Shown: one piece after another, positions 1 to 5,218 of the stretch
Layout of the letters: each line of letters starts with the position of its first letter
How positions within the stretch are numbered: position 1 is the first letter of the stretch
Origin: Fimbriimonadaceae bacterium
GTDB taxonomy: Bacteria; Armatimonadota; Fimbriimonadia; Fimbriimonadales; Fimbriimonadaceae
NCBI GenBank assembly: GCA_020851885.1
Contig: JADZBW010000165.1
Coordinates: forward strand, 1 to 5,218
DNA: 5,218 nt
Direction: 5' to 3'
The notes under the pieces: model-generated
Seen by the model: the letters and a program-made list of their open reading frames with translations, nothing else
Databases searched by the model: none
What the model was told of the DNA's origin: nothing
Position numbers and translations under genes: made by a program

Positions 1-1
1 A

Positions 2-70
2 ATTGTGGCAGGTCTGAGCGATGTGGACTCGTCCGAGCCTATGCCATTCATAGGCCGCTTGCTTCCCTAA
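2..70 (+). CDS. possible 3' end of an upstream gene (partial, unidentified)
   Basis: The second forward frame is open from the left edge to a TAA at 68-70. It reads about 22 codons ending in ...MPFIGRLLP. Codon third positions lean to G/C, as in the clear genes nearby. The fragment is too short to assign a family. The opposite strand also has an open stretch, starting at an ATG at 49-51 and running off the left edge, so a divergent gene is an equally possible reading. Only about 28 bp separate this TAA from the next start codon, leaving little room for a terminator. Low confidence. Confidence 0.25.
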   Translation: MVAGLSDVDSSEPMPFIGRLLP

Positions 71-85
71 TCTTGTTCCTTTCCC

Positions 86-91
86 TAAAAT
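86..91 (+). promoter_or_regulatory. candidate -10 box of a leaderless-type promoter for the 2H phosphoesterase-like gene
   Basis: The hexamer TAAAAT fits the TAnnnT pattern and lies exactly 6 nt upstream of the ATG at 98. Transcription would therefore begin at or next to the start codon. No Shine-Dalgarno sequence is visible before that ATG. No convincing -35 is present: TTGCTT at 59-64 is 21 nt away. The spacing is the main support; the transcription start is inferred. Confidence 0.4.
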
Positions 92-97
92 GCAGGC

Positions 98-685
98 ATG
101 GACACCATTAATCGTACGTTTGTCGGCGTCCGAGTACCCGCTGCCCAATTCGGCCAAATTGAAGAGAAACTCATCCTGATCAAACGAAAGCCAGGCGTGG
201 ACAATATCCGTTGGAATGCGCCCAGTGAGCTGATTCTGATCCTTGCCAGTTTGGGAGAGTTGGGAATTGGCACCATGGCCTCCCTCCGACCTGTCATGCA
301 GCACATCTCCGAACAGTACGCTCCACTCGAACTGGAGATCAAGGGCTTCGCCGGGCTACCCAATATGATCCAACCGCGCTACCTCTATGCCGGGTTTGAC
401 GGGCCGGATATCCCCCGACTCCTGGATCTGGCCCAAAAGGTGGATCGAGCGATGCGCCCGCTCACGCCTTATCCCGATTCCAAACCTTTCCACCCTCATC
501 TTCTCCTTGGAAGATTGAAGACCGAGAACGAGACTTTCAGGGTGAATCTGGGAAGGGCGCTCAAGCTGGTCGAACAGCCTTCGATGGGCCAATGGAGGAT
601 CGATCACCTCGAACTGCTTATCAGCTCAGCGAGCACTTCTGGAATCGGGTACACCGTGGTCGATCAAGCTTATCTTCGTGGCTAA
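98..685 (+). CDS. 2H phosphoesterase-fold protein, 2'-5' RNA ligase / ThpR-like, with degenerate catalytic motifs
   Basis: This 195-residue protein has the length and layout of the ThpR (RNA 2',3'-cyclic phosphodiesterase, formerly 2'-5' RNA ligase) family. Family members are cytoplasmic and use two HxT motifs to act on RNA cyclic phosphate ends. Recognisable blocks are the N-terminal strand RTFVGVRVP (6-14), the RW-x-x-P-S-E-L segment (38-45), LASLGEL (49-55), GLPN (86-89), the FHPHLLLGRLK block (131-141) and the C-terminal LELLISSAS...GYTVV strands (171-188). The first HxT is replaced by I46-L47-I48, so the first catalytic His and Thr are both absent. The second reads H134-L135-L136, keeping His but losing Thr. 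Normal 2H chemistry is therefore unlikely; it may bind RNA or nucleotides without cleaving them, or use another mechanism. The ATG at 98 is the only ATG start, because an in-frame TAA lies at 86-88. The last 60 bp overlap the convergent metalloprotease gene. Fold assignment is firm; activity is doubtful. Confidence 0.85.
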   Translation: MDTINRTFVGVRVPAAQFGQIEEKLILIKRKPGVDNIRWNAPSELILILASLGELGIGTMASLRPVMQHISEQYAPLELEIKGFAGLPNMIQPRYLYAGFDGPDIPRLLDLAQKVDRAMRPLTPYPDSKPFHPHLLLGRLKTENETFRVNLGRALKLVEQPSMGQWRIDHLELLISSASTSGIGYTVVDQAYLRG

Positions 686-1663
686 GACTTCGATCAGCTT
701 GCGCAACCCTGCATCTTCGTCGGTAACCAACAGGTGCTTGGCGGCTCTAACTGCTGGAAGAAACTGCTTTGGTAACCGAGAATAGGCGCCGTTCGACTCG
801 CCGACCGGACGGTGGTGCGGCTCGATCGACTTGATCGCATCCGCCGCCGCCTCAAAAATCATCAAGTGTGGAACCTGCTCCTGAGCCGTCGTATCCAGGT
901 TATCTTTAACCAAGGCGGTCCGAACCCGAGCCAACAGACTCTTCTCGCGTGAGATGAGGTCCATCACGTGGGTCGACTCATGCAAAACAACTTCGGCGAA
1001 GTCGTACCGCGTGTACTTCTCTGCCCCGATCACGACTTTCCAACCGTCGAGGGTCTGGATCGTCATGCCCTCCTTTCCACCTGAATACGGCAAAACCAGG
1101 ATCTGAATGGACTTGGGAACCGTCGCCATCTTCAATCGACCCGCGATCCAGGTCAACAGCTCGTCTGACTTCGGCCCAACGCTTCCCTTCCAGGTTGTAA
1201 TCGCATCGTCGACCCGCGATTTGTAGTCCGTCCACTTGGAAGCGAACGGTTGCTTGGCGGCAGACATTGCCGACTGAAGTTTGGCGACCACTTCCTTGAT
1301 TGGAAGCAATCCGCCCATGGGCCGACCGATCCTCATCGGAATCAAATCGAGACCTTCCTCCGAACCCGCCGTATATGCCAGCACATCGATCGATCTCCAA
1401 TAGAGCTCGTCGATCCGGGGCTGGCCCACGTCCTTTGCCTCCAAAGTTCGCCCATCTCTCAGCGTGATCTTGTTTGGAAACATCTGCTCCAACTCCGTCA
1501 GTGCACGGATGGCTGAGGCAAACGATGGATCTGTTGCCCTTACTTGAATCGACCTGAGATATCCGTAGCGAGCGGCATATTCCGAGGTCGAAAGATTGAT
1601 AATCGAGGCTCTGGCCAGGCAGCCGACGGCAAAGAGCAGACTAATGAAGACGAACCGATTCAT
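626..1663 (-). CDS. putative secreted HExxH zinc metalloprotease-like protein
   Basis: This 345-residue protein starts at the ATG at 1663. Residues 1-19 resemble a signal peptide: MNR, a hydrophobic core FVFISLLFAVG, then Ala17-Arg-Ala19, an AxA signal peptidase I site. Cys15 after AVG could instead be a weak lipobox. The C-terminal half has a zinc-binding H228-E229-S230-T231-H232 motif inside a predicted helix (AEVVLHESTHVMDLI). A second helix 39 residues later carries E271-AAA-D275. The ExxxD pattern matches the third ligand of gluzincins such as M1 and M48 peptidases. I infer an extracytoplasmic zinc-dependent peptidase; its substrate and family are not recognised. Residues about 20-225 show no motif I know. 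An in-frame GTG at 1708 would add 15 residues, but it would put charged sequence before the signal peptide and skip the TAGATT box just upstream of the ATG. The gene overlaps the 2H gene by 60 bp at its 3' end and is divergent from the EF-G gene. Confidence 0.8.
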   Translation of the reverse strand: MNRFVFISLLFAVGCLARASIINLSTSEYAARYGYLRSIQVRATDPSFASAIRALTELEQMFPNKITLRDGRTLEAKDVGQPRIDELYWRSIDVLAYTAGSEEGLDLIPMRIGRPMGGLLPIKEVVAKLQSAMSAAKQPFASKWTDYKSRVDDAITTWKGSVGPKSDELLTWIAGRLKMATVPKSIQILVLPYSGGKEGMTIQTLDGWKVVIGAEKYTRYDFAEVVLHESTHVMDLISREKSLLARVRTALVKDNLDTTAQEQVPHLMIFEAAADAIKSIEPHHRPVGESNGAYSRLPKQFLPAVRAAKHLLVTDEDAGLRKLIEVLATKISLIDHGVPDSRSAR

Positions 1664-1670
1664 CCACGCT

Positions 1671-1676
1671 AATCTA
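1671..1676 (-). promoter_or_regulatory. candidate -10 box of a leaderless-type promoter for the metalloprotease-like gene
   Basis: On the minus strand this hexamer reads TAGATT (TAnnnT) and ends 7 nt before the ATG at 1663. There is no good Shine-Dalgarno sequence in front of that ATG. The arrangement copies the one before the 2H gene (TAAAAT, 6 nt). A weak -35 could be GAGACA (minus strand, 1701-1696), 19 nt upstream. It also favours the ATG at 1663 over the GTG at 1708 as the start. Confidence 0.4.
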
Positions 1677-1817
1677 CTCAATCGCCCGATGGATGTGTCT
1701 CCAAGCACCCCGATCCCAGCAAAAACTCAACGAGCGACCGACCCATGCGATGACAGCCGATTCATGGCAAGGGGTTTGCAGAACCTGCGGCCAACCTGTC
1801 AATCCCTCCTAATAGGC

Positions 1818-1847
1818 TTTACCTGCCCAACACAATCAGCGTAAGAT
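1818..1847 (+). promoter_or_regulatory. candidate promoter of the EF-G paralogue gene
   Basis: TTTACC at 1818-1823 (4 of 6 bases of TTGACA) and TAAGAT at 1842-1847 (TAnnnT) are 18 bp apart. Transcription would start near 1853-1855, leaving a leader of about 50 nt before the ATG at 1903. The in-frame ATG at 1846 lies inside this -10 box, which argues against that codon being the translation start. Unlike the other two promoters here, this one would serve a gene with a leader and a Shine-Dalgarno sequence. Confidence 0.4.
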
Positions 1848-1892
1848 GGAACAGGCGAGCGACGCCTGCGCCGCTTGCACTTTGCACCCGAT

Positions 1893-1897
1893 GGAGG
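1893..1897 (+). promoter_or_regulatory. ribosome binding site deciding the EF-G paralogue start
   Basis: GGAGG lies 5 nt before the ATG at 1903. It is the only strong Shine-Dalgarno sequence near the start of any gene in this window. It selects 1903 over the in-frame ATGs at 1846 and 1891, neither of which has one. The residues that would be added by 1846 (Cys/Ala-rich) do not resemble an EF-G N-terminus, whereas the residues after 1903 lead straight into the P-loop strand. Confidence 0.8.
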
Positions 1898-1902
1898 ATT
1901 CT

Positions 1903-3975
1903 ATGAAGCAGTACTCTGCTGAGAACATTAGGAACGTCGCGATTGTGGGCCACGGCGGTAGTGGTAAGACCATGTTGGTCGAGCACCTGCTCTTCACCGC
2001 CGGAGCATCCGACCGAGTTGGAAGCGTGGACGCCGGGAATACGCAGTCCGATTTTGATCCCCTTGAAATCCGGCGCAAGATCTCCCTCAATGCCAGCGTC
2101 GTTCCTTTGGAATGGAACGGCTGCAAGATCAATCTGATCGACGTCCCGGGCTATCCCGATTTCATTGGTGACCTTCATGGGGTAGCACGCGTCGTCGAGG
2201 CAATGATCATCGTAACGGAGGCAAAGGCGGACCTGGATGTCGGCTTTGAGCTCGCATGGGAGATTGCCGAGGAACATGGCCTCGCAAAGTGTATTTTTGT
2301 CAATAAGCTGGAGCGGGATAATGCCGACTACGAAGGCTTGATGAACACCCTCCACGAGCGTTACGGCCGAAAGGTGGTCGGCGTTCAGATTCCCATCGGT
2401 CATCAGGCAGCGTTCAGCGGCGTTCTCGATCTCCTGAACATGAAGGTTTATAAAGGCAAAGACCGGGGTGTGGAGATCGAAGACGTCCCAACCGGTTATG
2501 CCGAAGAAGCGATCGAGCGTCGCGACAAAATGATGGAGGCCGCCGCCGAAGGCGACGACGACCTCGCCATGAAGTATCTCGAAGGCGAGCAGCTCACCGA
2601 GGAAGAGATCGAGCATGGCCTTCTGGTTGGAGTCGAGACTGGCAAAGTCGTCCCAATCCTCCTTGGCTCGGCGGCAAGCGGCATCGGAGTGGCGACGCTT
2701 CTGGACCGAATCATCCACGAGCTTCCCTCCCCCGTCGACATGCCGAAGCAAGTCGAGGGCAAGGATATCAAAGCCGAACCTAACGGTTCGCTGACCGGAT
2801 TCGTCTTTAAGACGACGGCCGACCCGTTCGTTGGCAAGATCAACTTCGTGCGTATCCTCTCGGGGACGTTGAAAGCGGATGATCACGTTCTCAACGTGAA
2901 TCGGGAAAAGGACGAGCGCGTCCACAACCTCTTTTATCCCCACGGCAAGGGACAGGAGGCGGCGACCTCCGTTTCGGCAGGGGACATCTGCGCGATCGCC
3001 AAACTTTCGGACACCCATACGGGAGACACCCTCTGCAGTGTGAAGGACAAGGTCATGCTGCCCCCCATCGAGTTCCCCGAGCCGATCTACCGGATCGCCG
3101 TCATCCCCGCCACCAAGGCGGACGAGGACAAGTTGGGGACCGCGATTCAGCGTCTCATGGAGGAAGATCCTACGTTCAGGCATACCCGGGACCCCATCGC
3201 CCATCAAGAGATCCTGGAAGGCATGGGAGACATTCATCTGGAGACGATCATCGAGAAGATGAAGTCGAAGTTCGGTGTCAATGTGAACATCACCGACGCC
3301 CGCGTGCCTTACAAAGAGACGGTCAGAACACCCGCGAAAGCCCAGGGTCGTCACAAGCGACAGACTGGCGGTAAGGGTCAGTTTGGAGATTGCTGGATTG
3401 AGTTGCAGCCCCTCGAACGAGGCGGCGGATTCTCATTTGAGAACAAGGTGGTGGGTGGAGCCATTCCCAAGAACTTCATCCCGGCGATCGAGAAAGGGAT
3501 TCGAGAAGCCGCCGATCACGGGCTGGTTGCGGGCTATCCAGTGGTCGACTTCAAGGTCACCGTCTATGACGGCAGCTACCACGACGTCGACTCAAGCGAA
3601 ATGGCCTTCAAAGCGGCCGGAGCGATCGCCTTGCGGGCCGCGGCAGAAAAGGCCCAAGCGGTCATTTTGGAGCCAGTCCTCAACGTGGAAGTCGATGTTC
3701 CCGATGAGAACGTGGGTGACGTGGTTGGAGACCTGAACGGGCGGCGGGGCCGCATGCAGGGAATGGATCCAATCTCACCTGGCAAGACCCGAATCAGGGC
3801 CACGGTTCCAATGGCGACAATGATGAGATATGCGCTCGACCTGCGGTCCATCACCAAGGGGCGAGGCAGGTTCCGTCAGAGTGTCGATCATTATGAGGAG
3901 TTACCTCACCCCGAGCAGCAGGCGCTGATCAATGAGTACGCCAAGCAACGGGCGGCTCACGAGTCGGAGCACTGA
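1903..3975 (+). CDS. elongation factor G paralogue (EF-G-2 / FusA2-like translational GTPase)
   Basis: This 690-residue protein is a complete translational GTPase with all five EF-G domains. The G domain carries G1 GHGGSGKT (16-23), G2 RKIS (58-61), G3 DVPGY (80-84), G4 NKLE (134-137) and G5 GSA (255-257). Domain II starts at about 296 (SLTGFVFKT), domain III covers about 393-465 (LMEEDPTF, GMGDIHLE), domain IV includes RQTGGKGQFG (486-495) and the tip segment GSYHDVDSSEMAFK (557-570), and domain V follows (PVLNVEVDVPD). Canonical EF-G moves tRNA and mRNA through the ribosome with GTP. The GHGGSGKT loop, the Tyr after PG instead of His, and the location away from ribosomal-protein, tufA or rpsL genes identify the paralogous subfamily, whose cellular role is poorly defined. 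Family knowledge says its members keep ribosome-related GTPase features; a specialised translation or stress role here is inference. G4 ends in Glu137 where Asp normally recognises guanine. The gene seems monocistronic: divergent neighbour upstream, strong hairpin downstream. Confidence 0.96.
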   Translation: MKQYSAENIRNVAIVGHGGSGKTMLVEHLLFTAGASDRVGSVDAGNTQSDFDPLEIRRKISLNASVVPLEWNGCKINLIDVPGYPDFIGDLHGVARVVEAMIIVTEAKADLDVGFELAWEIAEEHGLAKCIFVNKLERDNADYEGLMNTLHERYGRKVVGVQIPIGHQAAFSGVLDLLNMKVYKGKDRGVEIEDVPTGYAEEAIERRDKMMEAAAEGDDDLAMKYLEGEQLTEEEIEHGLLVGVETGKVVPILLGSAASGIGVATLLDRIIHELPSPVDMPKQVEGKDIKAEPNGSLTGFVFKTTADPFVGKINFVRILSGTLKADDHVLNVNREKDERVHNLFYPHGKGQEAATSVSAGDICAIAKLSDTHTGDTLCSVKDKVMLPPIEFPEPIYRIAVIPATKADEDKLGTAIQRLMEEDPTFRHTRDPIAHQEILEGMGDIHLETIIEKMKSKFGVNVNITDARVPYKETVRTPAKAQGRHKRQTGGKGQFGDCWIELQPLERGGGFSFENKVVGGAIPKNFIPAIEKGIREAADHGLVAGYPVVDFKVTVYDGSYHDVDSSEMAFKAAGAIALRAAAEKAQAVILEPVLNVEVDVPDENVGDVVGDLNGRRGRMQGMDPISPGKTRIRATVPMATMMRYALDLRSITKGRGRFRQSVDHYEELPHPEQQALINEYAKQRAAHESEH

Positions 3976-3988
3976 ATCCAGCGAAGCA

Positions 3989-4023
3989 AGAGAGTCGACG
4001 GATTGTCGTCCCGTCGACTCTCT
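3989..4023 (+). terminator. perfect 13-bp inverted repeat after the EF-G paralogue; probable terminator or 3' hairpin
   Basis: The arms AGAGAGTCGACGG (3989-4001) and CCGTCGACTCTCT (4011-4023) pair without mismatch around a 9-nt loop, starting 13 nt after the stop codon. The position suggests a 3'-end hairpin for the EF-G transcript. There is no T-run after it on either strand, so it is not a standard intrinsic terminator; it could work without a U-tract, protect the mRNA 3' end, or bind a protein. The right arm also runs into a separate 10-bp palindrome TCTCTAGAGA (4019-4028), which allows an alternative fold. Confidence 0.5.
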
Positions 4024-4110
4024 AGAGATCAGGCGGATCACTGCCTCTGTAAAATCTTGTGAATGCGGTGATGCGATTTCTTCAGGCCGAAGATTTCGAG
4101 ATCGGAGTAA
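4024..4110. other. spacer without a supported gene
   Basis: I see no gene here. TAAAAT at 4050-4055 is followed 7 nt later by an ATG at 4063, the same geometry as the leaderless promoters elsewhere in the window, but that ATG is followed by CGG and then TGA. Another ATG at 4071 opens 25 codons (MRFLQAEDFEIGVNG...) to a TAG at 4146. These may be the remains of a promoter and start of the decayed reading frames that follow, or chance. Confidence 0.3.
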
Positions 4111-4681
4111 ATGGGGTTCATGGCTGCTTACGCCCTCGGCCACCGTAGATACCCAAGGGCAATGCGGACCCTAGCGTGGTTCTTTGTTTGAACTTTCTTC
4201 TGGTTATCGGCGGGAGCCAAACTGGCAAATCTGTCGCTCTCTATGAAATACATGGGCACGCTGCCGACCCTGTACTCCTCCGATTTGGGACTGTTCTCGT
4301 GCTATCGCCAGCAGCATTCTCCGGCTTGGACACGGCGCCTCTCTGTCGCGGGCCCTCGGATGCAATGATAGGCTATCGCGTGATCCCAACCCCAGGGATG
4401 GTGCTGATCGATTGCGGGTCCCATTACGAACCATCGACCGGAAGCGGAATTCCAATGGTTTTCTCAATGCTTTGAGACTGAACGGGTCCATTGACCGTGT
4501 CCAGCGGTCAAAGGTGAAGTCCCATGATGAGGATTGGGGTGGATTCGGTCCGAACATCGACCCCAACACTTACGTTTGGCTCGAGTTTCCTGGTGAGACA
4601 TTTCCTCCAACTGTCGTGAAGAATGAGCCTTGGGCGAGCTGGATCGCTAGGAAATGCGCCAATTCAAGAGAAGCGATCTAG
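4111..4681 (+). pseudogene. possible decayed small gene with open stretches in all three forward frames
   Basis: No intact gene is visible in this stretch. Three open pieces follow each other. The first (frame of the ATG at 4111) reads about 26 codons ending ...MRTLAWFFV, meets TGA at 4189-4191, then continues TFFWLSAGAKL... to TGA-TAG at 4366-4371; its start looks like a hydrophobic export or membrane segment. The second frame is open from 4149 to a TGA at 4473-4475. The third, open through 4680, ends ...PNTYVWLEFPGETFPP... with a TAG at 4679-4681. The composition of each is protein-like, but none has a clear Shine-Dalgarno sequence or a recognisable domain. One reading is a small exported protein broken by a nonsense change and frameshifts; the other is non-coding spacer with chance open frames. 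Its last codon shares the CTAG at 4678-4681 with the stop of the opposite gene. I do not recognise a family. Confidence 0.3.
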
Positions 4682-5218
4682 ATATTGAACGCTTCTTCGG
4701 CCCGGGCGATTTCCTGGGTCATCACATTCCGGATGATCTCAAGTTGCTCGGGGAGTATCTCCACCAGATCGAGTAAAGACTCCTCAATTTCATAGTTTCC
4801 GCCGGGCACATTGTTGGTCATGCCCGCTTGGTGCGCCAGCCGGTTCGCGATGCCCACGATCGCCGAGGTCTGGGAATTCTCCTCATCCATCCAGGGTTCG
4901 TTGTGATAGCGCACCGCGTCGCAGATCAACTTGGTGAGTCCCCACTGCTCGACCATCATGGCGCCAAGTTGGCTATGGTCGAACCCGTAGTTCAGGAGTT
5001 CCGATTCATGGAGCCTCAGGTCCTCTTCGATGGCGTATTTGATCGCCTTGTCCAGTTCCATTGGGTGGAATCGGTCCATGGCGAGGAGTCCGACGTCGTG
5101 CATCATGCCCGCGACATAGATCTCTTCGCACTTCATCGGCATTCTGAGCTTGGCAATAATTCGGGCGCTGGTGGCAACGCCCAAGCTGTGGCGCCAGAAC
5201 TCCAGTTTGTTAAAGTGA
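4678..5218 (-). CDS. HDOD domain signalling protein, 5' end beyond the window
   Basis: The reading frame is open to the right edge, so the N-terminus is missing; 179 residues and the stop are present. Counting from the first full codon, the sequence shows the HDOD core in order: F-W-R-H-S-L-G-V-A (7-15), GMMHDVGLLAMDRF (37-50), E-x-x-x-L-N-Y-G-F-D-H-S-Q-L-G (71-85), QWGL (91-94), AVRYHNEPW (101-109) and IANRLAH (123-129). HDOD proteins are cytoplasmic regulators derived from the HD phosphohydrolase fold that act in signalling, motility or stress and often lack enzyme activity. Here His10, His40-Asp41, His81 and His105 are kept, so metal binding cannot be excluded. A TTG at 5184 could be mistaken for a start, but the conserved FWRHS block lies upstream of it. 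The C-terminal 40 residues are acidic and helical. Missing N-terminal sequence could hold the rest of HDOD or another domain such as a receiver. Confidence 0.9.
   Translation of the reverse strand, partial: HFNKLEFWRHSLGVATSARIIAKLRMPMKCEEIYVAGMMHDVGLLAMDRFHPMELDKAIKYAIEEDLRLHESELLNYGFDHSQLGAMMVEQWGLTKLICDAVRYHNEPWMDEENSQTSAIVGIANRLAHQAGMTNNVPGGNYEIEESLLDLVEILPEQLEIIRNVMTQEIARAEEAFNI

Noticed and set aside
1664..1708. GTG at 1708 as start of the metalloprotease-like gene
   Set aside because: It would add 15 residues with several charges before the signal peptide. The ATG at 1663 begins with a normal MNR and hydrophobic core and has a TAnnnT box 7 nt upstream.
1797..1802. Perfect TTGACA on the minus strand, a possible -35
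   Set aside because: No -10-like hexamer is found 16-19 nt downstream on that strand (the 17-nt position reads GCAAAC), and any transcript would carry a leader of about 100 nt with no visible structure.
1805..1810. AGGAGG on the minus strand, resembling a Shine-Dalgarno sequence
   Set aside because: The only suitable starts after it are TTG codons, giving at most about 10 codons before a stop; nothing supports a leader peptide.
1846..1902. Upstream in-frame ATGs at 1846 and 1891 for the EF-G paralogue
   Set aside because: The first overlaps the likely -10 box and the second overlaps the Shine-Dalgarno sequence; the GGAGG at 1893-1897 points to 1903.
1819..3354. 511-codon open frame on the minus strand opposite the EF-G paralogue
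   Set aside because: It lies wholly antisense to a clear EF-G gene with all five domains. Its sequence is rich in His, Arg, Asp and Gly with no domain pattern, as expected from reading a GC-rich gene backwards.
4204..4569. 121-codon minus-strand frame in the spacer before the HDOD gene
   Set aside because: It is rich in Arg and Ser, shows no domain or ribosome binding site, and lies opposite the more protein-like forward stretches.
5182..5184. TTG at 5184 as the start of the HDOD gene
   Set aside because: The frame continues to the right edge and encodes the conserved FWRHS segment upstream of this codon, so the real start is outside the window.

Overview
The window is a 5.2 kb piece of bacterial chromosome with moderately high GC content. 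I see no insertion sequence, phage gene, CRISPR array or RNA gene. Three features hint at the host: a second-type elongation factor G (EF-G) standing alone, an HDOD protein, and TAnnnT boxes placed 6-7 nt before two start codons, as in leaderless genes. These would fit a lineage such as Armatimonadota or Deinococcota, but that is inference and cannot be settled from this sequence.

Layout from left to right. Positions 2-70 may be the 3' tip of an unidentified gene. Positions 98-685 (+) encode a protein with the fold of the 2'-5' RNA ligase / ThpR 2H phosphoesterase family, but one of its two catalytic motifs is lost. Positions 626-1663 (-) encode a probably exported HExxH metalloprotease-like protein that I cannot place in a known family. 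Its 3' end overlaps the 2H gene tail to tail by 60 bp. A 239-bp divergent intergenic region (1664-1902) carries candidate promoters for both flanking genes. Positions 1903-3975 (+) encode a complete 690-residue five-domain EF-G paralogue of the EF-G-2/FusA2-like type, with non-standard GTPase motifs. A perfect 13-bp inverted repeat (3989-4023) follows its stop codon.

Positions 4024-4677 hold no intact gene. Open stretches move between all three forward frames and are broken by single stops, which looks like a decayed small gene, though non-coding spacer remains possible. Positions 4678-5218 (-) encode the C-terminal part of an HDOD signalling protein whose start lies beyond the right edge.

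The genes do not form an operon: orientations alternate (+, -, +, -) and each gene appears to have its own promoter. I find no coherent new multi-gene system. The items most worth a second look are the catalytically degenerate 2H protein, its long antisense overlap with the metalloprotease gene, the altered G motifs of the EF-G paralogue, the leaderless-type promoters, and the decayed region at 4050-4681.
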